The notes under the pieces: model-generated
Database searches by the model: none
Told to the model about the DNA's origin: nothing
Seen by the model: the letters and a program-made list of their open reading frames with translations, nothing else
NCBI RefSeq assembly: GCF_028551255.1
Contig: NZ_CP117029.1
Location: forward strand, 3,236,915 to 3,300,914
Reading direction: 5' to 3'
Origin: Vibrio tubiashii
Lineage (GTDB): Bacteria > Pseudomonadota > Gammaproteobacteria > Enterobacterales > Vibrionaceae
DNA length: 64,000 bases
Position numbers and translations under genes: made by a program
In this document: positions 37,664 to 44,810 of the stretch, one piece after another
How positions within the stretch are numbered: the first letter of the stretch is position 1
Layout of the letters: every line of letters begins with the position of its first letter

Positions 37664-38377
37664 ATGATGACATTAACGACCGTATCAGAACAACTCAGTA
37701 GCATCCAGAGCCGAGTATTTTGGCGTGTGGGTACACAACGAAAAGGCATACTCAATGTCACCCTCGATTTTGAAAGCAACGATAGCGTCCTACTCTGCGA
37801 GTTATGCGCCATTCGCTACCTACTGCTCGAAAAACAAGTTTTTGGTCGAGTTCCAGGAACAGGAAGAGGCTACAAACTGGTTGTATCAAAAGGTGCCATC
37901 AAGAAACTCGTACGGGGAAGATCTGACAAAAAGTGCGCCAAAAAGTTTGCAGCCTTCCTACAATCTCGTTTGGCAGGAGTACAGATCGAGGTCTCCACTA
38001 AAACAGAGTACATGGCCAACATTGAGGAAGAGGCTACAGAACTACTGCTGGCTGAACGAAAGCAATACGCAGGCACCTTTGATGCTATCGAAACTCCTGC
38101 AATGGGCACGGTCTTGGTAACAGCTCACGCTGTATCACGATACAGCGAGCGGATAACCTCAGGTAAGCCCAAAGCCCCGTGGCTGTCATTAGTCAAACGT
38201 ATCCAGAACCCAGAGCTTCGCATTTACCCTCTTGCGGAACGAGAGCGTCGTCGCAAAGCCCAAAAGTACGGCACCGCTGACAATATAGAGGAATGGGGCC
38301 ATCCGAGCAGTGAGCTCTACTTCCTAGTACTAAATGATCAGGGCATTAGAACACTTGTCACCACCTACGAACGCTAG
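37664..38377 (+). CDS. Hypothetical protein, 237 residues, probably two domains
   Basis: No family is recognised with confidence. The N-terminal part (to about residue 110) has the block QVFGRVPGTGRGYKLVVSKGAIKKLVRG and resembles a compact alpha/beta domain. The C-terminal part (about 145-237) starts VTAHAVSRYSERI, contains RRRKAQKYGTADNIEEW and ends ELYFLVLNDQGIRTLVTTYER. A shorter protein at 36437-36697 repeats this second part. A His, Arg and Glu set in HAVSRYSER could suggest an RNase or DNA-binding function, but that is speculation. A terminator follows closely. Confidence 0.78.
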   Translation: MMTLTTVSEQLSSIQSRVFWRVGTQRKGILNVTLDFESNDSVLLCELCAIRYLLLEKQVFGRVPGTGRGYKLVVSKGAIKKLVRGRSDKKCAKKFAAFLQSRLAGVQIEVSTKTEYMANIEEEATELLLAERKQYAGTFDAIETPAMGTVLVTAHAVSRYSERITSGKPKAPWLSLVKRIQNPELRIYPLAERERRRKAQKYGTADNIEEWGHPSSELYFLVLNDQGIRTLVTTYER

Positions 38378-38390
38378 ATCAGAAACGGAA

Positions 38391-38414
38391 AAAGCCGGGA
38401 AACCCGGCTTTTTT
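38391..38414 (+). terminator. Terminator after the 237-residue gene
   Basis: AAAGCCGGG / CCCGGCTTT followed by TTTT on the plus strand, 14 bases after the stop codon. I see nothing further in 38415-38567. Confidence 0.9.
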
Positions 38415-38567
38415 CACGATCAACGAACAGCTTAATCGACACTTAAAACTTTCTCCCAAGATTCACCGCTTTCAGCAGCATCTAAGGCGATAACAAATTC
38501 CAGCTAGATTCGATCCAGTTCCAGCGATCGCATTTCACATTGTTCAGCGGTCAAACTAAAGTAGTGA

Positions 38568-39005
38568 TTACAACAAACGTTGTATAGCGTCCTCTAGCAC
38601 CCGTTTAGCTTCTTGGATATTACCTACCACTAAGCTTGGTACATTCTCCAAATCAACATTGGTAAAATTGTTAACAAGGGCGAGGATTGTGTCTTGTTGA
38701 ACCTGGTAATCAGAACGATGTTCCAGCTGGGCTGGGTTATCTATAAGCGACAGCAGGAAAGCATCTGCTTCATTTAGCGCCGCAGCGACCAAAGTAGCGT
38801 CATCCTTAGAGGTGTAGACATCAAACGGCAAGCCATTACCAATGCCAGGATTTCCGTTTTTATCAACAATGACACCAATATCAATCACATTTTCCGATTC
38901 AAGTGCTTGAACAACCTGTTCATCAATATCAGCATCAATTGCGCGTTCCAATGCTTGAACAGCTTTCTGCATGTTTTCAATATTAACATGATCACATTTA
39001 GTCAT
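38568..39005 (-). CDS. Hypothetical acidic protein, 145 residues
   Basis: No family is recognised. From the ATG at 39005, which has AAAGGAG at a normal distance (an ATG two codons upstream is too close to it), the protein starts MTKCDHVNIENMQKAV. It is acidic and mainly helical, with a central strand-like block NVIDIGVIVDKNGNPGIGNGLPFDVYTS and long helices at the end (IQEAKRVLEDAIQRLL). It has no signal peptide or membrane span. It stands alone with gene-free DNA on both sides. Confidence 0.7.
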   Translation of the reverse strand: MTKCDHVNIENMQKAVQALERAIDADIDEQVVQALESENVIDIGVIVDKNGNPGIGNGLPFDVYTSKDDATLVAAALNEADAFLLSLIDNPAQLEHRSDYQVQQDTILALVNNFTNVDLENVPSLVVGNIQEAKRVLEDAIQRLL

Positions 39006-39454
39006 TTTCATTCTCCTTTCGTGGGGGGATTAAATTAGATAAATAATATCAATCCAATTTGCTCTGCAAAGACTCTGGATCTGCCCATTTTGGACAATCC
39101 AAGCTTTCTGGTAGAGTTTTTACCGAGCCGCGTATCCACCGCATTGATCCGAACCTCGTTCCAGCCGATACGTTCTAGAGGCTGTTACCCCACGCCTTTG
39201 ATGAACATGTGCATCATTAAGTGTAATCAGACCGTTAACTGGAAAATCCCCTGTTAAGGGAAGGATTTAAGTTTGCTGTTTTTTTGGCTGCCAGCTATCG
39301 CACTTATCAGCTACAAGAGCTTCTAAGATAACAACTTATCCTGCTTAGACAAATAGCTCCAATTGCCTTTTCTAGGCGCACTTTCACATGTGAAAGTGAG
39401 CAGTAAAACATATGTGCACAGTTGCATTATCTGATTCTGTGATACACTAGATAT
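39006..39454. other. Intergenic region with degenerate coding remnants and a perfect palindrome
   Basis: No intact gene is seen here. On the minus strand, around 39050-39180, short open stretches in different frames look like remains of a coding sequence. The 15-base string ATCTGCCCATTTTGG at 39079-39093 recurs at 53539-53553. The palindrome CTTTCACATGTGAAAG lies at 39381-39396, 58 bases before the next gene. Confidence 0.5.
39381..39396. promoter_or_regulatory. CTTTCACATGTGAAAG palindrome, copy 1
   Basis: A perfect 16-base palindrome, repeated exactly at 41528-41543 and with a one-base difference at 53398-53413. It lies just upstream of the membrane protein gene at 39455. Confidence 0.6.
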
Positions 39455-39838
39455 ATGAAATTCATTGAGTTCGTAAGTATGAAGCATGTGGTTAATGTTT
39501 TCGGTTTATTTCTTTTGTTGCTGGGGTTCGCTATGGCTACCGATACGGCTTGGGGCTGGGCCTTGATGTCAGTTCCAATTGTCTATTGGGCTATGAGTTT
39601 TATCGTATTAGTACATAGAAGCCATTTTTCAGCTATAGTTTTTTGGGCTGCGATAGCTTATATGAATTGGCAAATTGCAGTGATTTCAATATCGGCATAT
39701 TTATTATTCTCTATTGTGAAAGCTGTTATTGTTCATCAACGATCACCAATTAGTAAGCGCTATCCTACTAAAAAGAAAAGTAGGACATTAGGTCTAGGCT
39801 TAGACATAAAAGAAGACCTGTATCGCATTGGCGATTAG
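39455..39838 (+). CDS. Small membrane protein of unknown function, family copy 2
   Basis: A 127-residue protein with three to four hydrophobic spans and a basic tail (SKRYPTKKKSR). It shares with the copy at 35493-35876 the blocks AWGWALMSVPIVYW, IVLVHRSHFSAIVFWAAIAYMNW and the lysine-rich end. Two starts are possible: ATG 39455, or ATG 39479, which aligns with the start of the other copy. Neither has a strong Shine-Dalgarno sequence. The gene is tail to tail with the second 28-codon gene, 34 bases away. The pairing of this family with the 28-residue peptide at both places suggests a linked function. Confidence 0.78.
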   Translation: MKFIEFVSMKHVVNVFGLFLLLLGFAMATDTAWGWALMSVPIVYWAMSFIVLVHRSHFSAIVFWAAIAYMNWQIAVISISAYLLFSIVKAVIVHQRSPISKRYPTKKKSRTLGLGLDIKEDLYRIGD

Positions 39839-39872
39839 CAAATCAAAAGGAACCCGAAGGTTCGCAATAAAG

Positions 39873-39959
39873 CTATCGCTCTCGTCCTGAATACCAAAAT
39901 ACCCCACCGACTGCGGCGACTGTCAGTAATAAACCACCCAGCCAAATCCAAAGCTCCAT
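39873..39959 (-). CDS. 28-residue single-span membrane peptide, copy 2
   Basis: The frame runs from ATG 39959 to TAG at 39873, with GGATG upstream. The peptide starts MELWIWLGGLLLTVAAV and ends FWYSGRER. It differs from copy 1 only at residue 8 (Gly for Cys), residue 24 (Ser for Ala) and residue 28 (Arg for Lys), while most codons differ in the third base. A CTTAG-N5-CTAAG operator lies 30 bases upstream, the same distance as in copy 1. The sequence predicts a helix from about residue 4 to 22 with Trp and Tyr at the interfaces. Confidence 0.85.
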   Translation of the reverse strand: MELWIWLGGLLLTVAAVGGVFWYSGRER

Positions 39960-39988
39960 AAAACATCCATTAATTTTGTTTCTCTTTA

Positions 39989-40005
39989 GCTTAGTATTCC
40001 TAAGT
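39989..40005. promoter_or_regulatory. CTTAG-N5-CTAAG operator 4
   Basis: GCTTAGTATTCCTAAGT, upstream of the second 28-codon gene. The distance to the start codon is the same as for operator 3, so the arrangement is conserved between the two loci. Confidence 0.7.
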
Positions 40006-40097
40006 CTCTACTTCCTTAATTTTACCACCTATTTTCAAACTACAAGTCCATGACTAAGTGGAGCTCCACACCGGCAAGTATGGAGCAAGCCAGTACG

Positions 40098-40607
40098 TTA
40101 AGTGTTGTATTTCTTAGTGGCTTTAGTGAGTTCTTTAATGGCTTCGGCCAGTGTGCTGATACGGATAACACGTTGATTGAGCTTTTCTAACTCATCGAGC
40201 AAATGCAAATACAGCGGGATCTCCCAGCTCATTGCGTTTGAAAAACGTCGCAAAACGGCATCGGATACTTCTTTTTCTTCAAGCTCTTCGTCTGGATAGC
40301 GATGAAGAATTAGGCGATACCATGTGATCTCTGGTAAGCCTTTTGATTTTTTGACTTTGAATTTGTAGCGTATTGGATATTTCACTTTGTACTCAGCTGT
40401 CAGTGCTTTGCACAGCTTTTCCAATCGTGCTTCAAGATCTTTAGCCGCAACCGTTAGTATCTTCGATTCATCGGCGACAAACAGAGGTAAATCTTTGATT
40501 AATTCTGGCAATGGAGATTGTTCTGGCAGTGCAATATCAAAATCTGATAGATCTAGTTCTCCGCAATAGTCGGTAATACCGACGTTTGGTATGGTTTTCT
40601 TAGCCAT
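40098..40607 (-). CDS. Hypothetical protein coupled to the mobI-like gene
   Basis: A 169-residue protein starting MAKKTIPNVGITDYCGELDLSDF from the ATG at 40607. That ATG overlaps the end of the preceding mobI-like gene by eight bases and is preferred over an upstream start lying inside that gene. No family is recognised for certain. A basic segment (KYPIRYKFKVKKSKG) precedes TWYRLILHRYPDEE, and two amphipathic helices follow. Overlap with the mobilization gene suggests a role in DNA transfer or its control. A short gap (about 40006-40097) separates it from operator 4. Confidence 0.75.
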   Translation of the reverse strand: MAKKTIPNVGITDYCGELDLSDFDIALPEQSPLPELIKDLPLFVADESKILTVAAKDLEARLEKLCKALTAEYKVKYPIRYKFKVKKSKGLPEITWYRLILHRYPDEELEEKEVSDAVLRRFSNAMSWEIPLYLHLLDELEKLNQRVIRISTLAEAIKELTKATKKYNT

Positions 40608-41178
40608 TTTGCTTCTCCATTTTTTGAAAGTGTTCACGAAGCTTGTTAAGTCGTTTTGTACAGATTTGCGATTTTTGTTTGATGGTGAGGATTTCATGGC
40701 GTACTTCACGGATCAGTGCGAAGGCATCTTCTGTATACTCAATAAGATCGGATTCCCATTCCGAATTTGCTTTCGAAAAGCGACAAGGTGGGTAACGAAA
40801 GCCTTTGCCTTTGGCTAAATGCTTTGAGCGAACACGCTGTTCTTTGTTGTTTCGCTGTGACATTTGGTTAGCACTGAGATACCAGTTGTAGTACCAAGCT
40901 GCTTCAAAGCGATGGTTGCGAATCCGAACCCGGCAGCCGTAGCGGCCAGGTGCGGTTTCCTTATGTGTTCGATGGATTCGCCAAAATTGGTTAGCGTAGC
41001 AACTGGCTAAAAACTCAAGCAGGTAGGGCTCCTGCATTGCAAAGTTCTCGATATCGGCAATGGCTTTTAGTGATTGGGAAAGCGCGAGTTCAAAGCATTC
41101 TGGTTCATTTTCGGGATATCGCTGCTGGGCTCGTTGATGCCATTGATAGGCGGCGGAATGTTCATTTAATACAGTCAT
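40600..41178 (-). CDS. MobI-like conjugative mobilization protein
   Basis: In SXT/R391-type elements MobI helps the relaxosome act at an oriT just upstream of its own gene. The 192-residue protein contains NQFWRIHRTHKETAPGRYG, CRVRIRNHRFEAAWYYNWYL and KGKGFRYPPCRFSKANSEWE. These match my recollection of the MobI family: an aromatic start, Gly-x-x-Gly-Cys-Arg-Val, a WY pair, then KG, YP and a WE block. Translation starts at ATG 41178 with AAGGAG upstream; the longer frame adds residues without support. There is no relaxase in the island, so transfer would need a helper element. Confidence 0.7.
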   Translation of the reverse strand: MTVLNEHSAAYQWHQRAQQRYPENEPECFELALSQSLKAIADIENFAMQEPYLLEFLASCYANQFWRIHRTHKETAPGRYGCRVRIRNHRFEAAWYYNWYLSANQMSQRNNKEQRVRSKHLAKGKGFRYPPCRFSKANSEWESDLIEYTEDAFALIREVRHEILTIKQKSQICTKRLNKLREHFQKMEKQNG

Positions 41179-41739
41179 GGTGGCTCCTTGATTGTTTTGC
41201 TCAAGGTAGCGCAAACACATTCTTACTTACGCATCTGTAATTGCCCTTTTGGGGTGAATAATTTTCCTTGTGTCCCACCGCTGATTGGCAAGCGTGGCAT
41301 CGATTCCTCTCCTGGGACCTATCCTTGTGCTTTCCAGATACCTATCTTTGTGGGATGTTGCTACGGATTATTTTTGTCGCTTTATTGTTTTGGTGGGGAT
41401 GTAGGGATTTTTGCTCCAATCATTGTGGGACCTGAGCGTCGATAATTTCTTCTGATGGGATTGTGACGGTAAATTTCTAGATTATTGTGGGATTTGGTCT
41501 GTTTGAAGCGCTTGAGGGCTGATGTACTTTCACATGTGAAAGCCCATGGGGCAGCACGCGGTGGGCTGTGAGTAAGAGCGCTTTTGGGTTGCTTTTCGAT
41601 ACGCCAGTTGTATTAGACAGCAAGTCGAAATCTCAAAGTGGTTTTTAGATGATGTTTTGGCAGGATAAATGACAGGCCGGAGAACGATGGTACCGACATC
41701 AATGTCGGTACCATAGCTGGTTCAATTGAGTTAGTAACG
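41179..41739. other. Candidate origin of transfer (oriT) and regulatory region
   Basis: This gene-free 560-base stretch lies upstream of the mobI-like gene, where oriT lies in SXT-type elements. It holds three copies of TTGTGGGA at 41349-41356, 41424-41431 and 41486-41493, roughly 70 bases apart, plus related CTGGGACC and GATGGGATTG. A second copy of the CTTTCACATGTGAAAG palindrome is at 41528-41543. A short inverted repeat, GGTACCGACAT / ATGTCGGTACC, at about 41689-41713 may terminate or regulate. The oriT role is inferred from position and repeats. Confidence 0.5.
41528..41543. promoter_or_regulatory. CTTTCACATGTGAAAG palindrome, copy 2
   Basis: Exact copy of the palindrome at 39381-39396. 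It lies in the candidate oriT region between the mobI-like gene and the rhuM gene. Confidence 0.6.
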
Positions 41740-42774
41740 CTATTTGTCTTTTTTGAGTATTGCCTTGAGGGCTGCAATATTAGCAAGTGCGCCTTCGGCT
41801 TCTTTTAAACGGCGGCGTTGCTGGGCAAAGCGGTCAAACTCCAGTTTCGCCTTATCATCTGCGTCTTTCTTGGTGATTTTTCCCGCTCCGCTTAATATGT
41901 CCCGATCATTAAAACTTAGAAACTGGTCTAGCTTATCGGCCCAGTCTTGTAAGAACACTTGTTTGCGACGCAGCGCTTGGTCTTCGGCAAAGTCGAGCCA
42001 CATATTGACGATGCGATTAAGCTCTTTGATTTCGTCTTCACGCAGATAGTTTTTGGCGATGGTGACATCGGTCTTACGCACTTCATCGCCTTTATAGCTG
42101 GTTAGCCCCATATCTGGCTTACTGGCATCCACACGGCTAGCAATCAGCTCAGCAGCCGTCATGTGCGTACAGGCATAATGCAGCTTGTTCTGAATGGTTT
42201 GAAAGAAGCGATTAGTTTCTTGGTTGGATGGCTCGTAATCGGCTGCCATGGTAAAGATTTCTTTAACTCGCAGATAAACACGACGCTCACTGGCTCGGAT
42301 ATCGCGAATGCGTTCAAGCATCTCGTCAAAGTAGTCAGGCACCGCAGAGTGACCAACGGGTGGATTTTTGAGGCGCTCGTCATCCATGGCAAATCCCTTG
42401 ATCAGGTATTCTTTCAGGATTTTCGTTGCCCATTGGCGGAACTGTGTTCCACGTTGCGAACGAACTCTGTAGCCAACAGACAGAATGGCATCGAGATTGT
42501 AGTGGTCGATCTCGCGAGATACTTGGCGAGTACCTTCCAATCGAACTATCCGGAATTTCCGGATGGTTGCGTTTTGTACAAGCTCACCTTCGTTGTAGAT
42601 ATTGATTAGATGCTCATTGATTGTGCGAACGTCTTTATCATAAAGCTCAGCCATTGCAGCCTGAGAAAGCCACAACGTGTCCGACTCAAAACGACACTCA
42701 ACGCGGGTTTGACCGTCAGCACTGGTGAAAAGAACAAACTCACCATGAGGAGCTTGAGGGATATTATCTGTCAT
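41740..42774 (-). CDS. RhuM-family protein
   Basis: A 344-residue protein of the RhuM family, first named in a Salmonella pathogenicity island and often found in type I restriction loci. The N-terminal part carries ESDTLWLSQAAMAELYDKDVRTINEHL and VQNATIRKFRIV. Next comes the family core SREIDHYNLDAILSVGYRVRSQRGTQFRQWATKILKEYLIKGFAMDDERL. The C-terminal half is helical (MTAAELIASRVDA, DKLDQFLSF). The biochemical role is not established. It is the last gene of the defence operon, 17 bases after the GHKL gene. Confidence 0.9.
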   Translation of the reverse strand: MTDNIPQAPHGEFVLFTSADGQTRVECRFESDTLWLSQAAMAELYDKDVRTINEHLINIYNEGELVQNATIRKFRIVRLEGTRQVSREIDHYNLDAILSVGYRVRSQRGTQFRQWATKILKEYLIKGFAMDDERLKNPPVGHSAVPDYFDEMLERIRDIRASERRVYLRVKEIFTMAADYEPSNQETNRFFQTIQNKLHYACTHMTAAELIASRVDASKPDMGLTSYKGDEVRKTDVTIAKNYLREDEIKELNRIVNMWLDFAEDQALRRKQVFLQDWADKLDQFLSFNDRDILSGAGKITKKDADDKAKLEFDRFAQQRRRLKEAEGALANIAALKAILKKDK

Positions 42775-42791
42775 GCAATCAACCTTTTTAC

Positions 42792-44810
42792 TTACATAGA
42801 GGGAAGTCCAAGCTTGTCAAAGAATGCACGGTTACGTTCCTTTGCAGCCCTCACAAGCTGATTAAAACTTATGACCTCGATATAAGCTTTGTAATTGGGG
42901 TTGTACCCGAAGAATCCCATGCCATCCGCAGTCATGGTTAAACTAAAGTTTTTGCAGCGCGTTACCATTGTTGAGGTCAGGTCGCACACAATATAGCAGT
43001 ATGCGGGGATATCATGATTTCTAGGGATAAGTAGTCCTGATTTTGTTTTCGCTTGCCCCTCACGAATTCTCTCTACATAACCGAGGGCTTGAGCTATTGG
43101 GTCTTTATCTTCACCTTCGCGCATATCGTTGCGCATTGGCCGTTTGATCTCGACCACAGTGATAGATGCTAAGGGAAAGCTATTTTGATCATTAACCAGC
43201 AGTGGGTTATCGAACACTCTTAGGCTGAGTAAATCCGGTTCCTTTGTTGAATCATTACCAGTAATCGGCATGGCATTCAGCGTTTTGTCGGAAGCCAAAT
43301 AGTTGTGGAATGCTAAACGTTCATCGATCAGCCAAAGATTGCAAGAATCCAGTAAAACCTCGCTGGAATCTTTACGCATAGGCATGATTAACTCATGAAT
43401 CATATCCTCACGAGCATACTTGCCATCATCCAGTCGCTCGATAGATTTTTGAAGCAGATCAATAATGACCTTTCGATGGGATACGTAATTAGCGAGGTCT
43501 GATTGTTTAAGGTCTTCAGCTTTTTGCAGATACTCGCTCAGTCGTTCCTTGTACTGCTCTATATGCTCCTCATTTTGAGGTTGCATGATGTCATGACCCT
43601 CACTGACTAATTGTCTCTCGACCTCATACCACTGAGCATGTAGGTGTAACTCTATCTCTTTGTCCGACTTTTCTGGGTCAACAATGAGCTGTTCTTCTGC
43701 AACATAGTGAGCAATAGGCCGGTATCGGGGTGCATGGCTATTAATAAAATCATCTACGCGTTTACGACCGGCAGAGACATTTTCTGTTAGGACATCTTGT
43801 AAATACTCTTTAGTACGCTCTAACACCGCGTCGCGAATATCTTTAAAGCTTACTTCATTGAGCATGTCCTCTACGTTTTCGGCAATATCAAAAGAGGTTC
43901 GTTCGCTGCGTACGCGATCATCCAGGTATCCAGAAGACACGTAACAGGTATAGGTAAACTCCCCTGATGCGTCAGATATTTTGCCGTACAAGCCGGGAAT
44001 TTTTCCTTGAATGGATTCTTCTTTAACCAATCGATTAGCTGCACATAAAGCTAACTGATGCTTTTTATTTACCGATGCACGAAACTTGATATGAGTTAGG
44101 TCGAACGCATAATCGCGTATTTTTATCGTTTCTAGAAGTGCACTTTCGTGCATATGCTCTTCGAGCAAGGAATCCAGTTCGAAAATCTCACCAGCGTCTT
44201 CGACTTGTATATTGGGTGCACTGCCTTGACGAACAAAGTACCAGAGCACATGTTCAAGTAGCTGATTAGCCACTGTTAGCCCTTTGGTTGGTACCTGCTT
44301 TCGATAACTTTCATCAAATCCCACCAGTTTGATTTGAGTACCTGACTGTTGTTCGGTAGCAACCTGAACATTTTCACTGTGGACTCCTGATTTATCGTTA
44401 AAGCGAAATACACGCTTTTTAAGCTGGCTATCAACATCGATAAAATGGCTTTCCACTTCGACTAAGTCAAACACCTTCAACCACATCAAGCGACCGACAC
44501 CTCGGCAGCCTTTGTCAATTTTGTGGTCGGAATCCAGTGTTTCAAATGACTTAAAGTTGGTTTCATCAAAACCACAACCATTATCAGTTATGGTGAAACC
44601 CAAAATAGGTGGTAGCGATTTGGCATCGAAATCTAAACTCTCCTGAGTAGCGCGATTGATCCGAAGAACAACCTTACCGTTATCGCTATTACCTTTTTCT
44701 TCAATCGAGTGAATAGAGTTTACTACCGCCTCAAAAACAGGCATCAGGCCGTGGCTCTTGGGTAGAGAAGTGTTGCGTAAGCGACCTTTTAAGTTAGTTT
44801 GTAGGCTCAC
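42792..44810 (-). CDS. GHKL-type ATPase with a C-terminal PD-(D/E)xK-like motif
   Basis: A 672-residue protein. The N-terminus has the Bergerat ATP-binding fold shared by Hsp90, MutL and histidine kinases: N box EAVVNSIHS (Glu27, Asn31), G1 box TDNGCGF (residues 75-81) and G2 box GCRGVGRL (101-108). A long helical middle follows. The C-terminus has Asp526, then VEIKRP (Glu554, Lys556) and Gln574 in AQALGYV, the spacing of a PD-(D/E)xK nuclease. Its ATG overlaps the stop of the Shedu-like gene by four bases, so the two are coupled and probably act together. I cannot name a described system with this architecture. Confidence 0.85.
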   Translation of the reverse strand: MSLQTNLKGRLRNTSLPKSHGLMPVFEAVVNSIHSIEEKGNSDNGKVVLRINRATQESLDFDAKSLPPILGFTITDNGCGFDETNFKSFETLDSDHKIDKGCRGVGRLMWLKVFDLVEVESHFIDVDSQLKKRVFRFNDKSGVHSENVQVATEQQSGTQIKLVGFDESYRKQVPTKGLTVANQLLEHVLWYFVRQGSAPNIQVEDAGEIFELDSLLEEHMHESALLETIKIRDYAFDLTHIKFRASVNKKHQLALCAANRLVKEESIQGKIPGLYGKISDASGEFTYTCYVSSGYLDDRVRSERTSFDIAENVEDMLNEVSFKDIRDAVLERTKEYLQDVLTENVSAGRKRVDDFINSHAPRYRPIAHYVAEEQLIVDPEKSDKEIELHLHAQWYEVERQLVSEGHDIMQPQNEEHIEQYKERLSEYLQKAEDLKQSDLANYVSHRKVIIDLLQKSIERLDDGKYAREDMIHELIMPMRKDSSEVLLDSCNLWLIDERLAFHNYLASDKTLNAMPITGNDSTKEPDLLSLRVFDNPLLVNDQNSFPLASITVVEIKRPMRNDMREGEDKDPIAQALGYVERIREGQAKTKSGLLIPRNHDIPAYCYIVCDLTSTMVTRCKNFSLTMTADGMGFFGYNPNYKAYIEVISFNQLVRAAKERNRAFFDKLGLPSM

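Noticed and set aside
36543..40088. A shared 15-base string GCAAGTATGGAGCAA at 36543-36557 (minus) and 40074-40088 (plus)
   Set aside because: Flanks do not align and the orientations differ, so a chance match or very old relic is as likely as a functional repeat.
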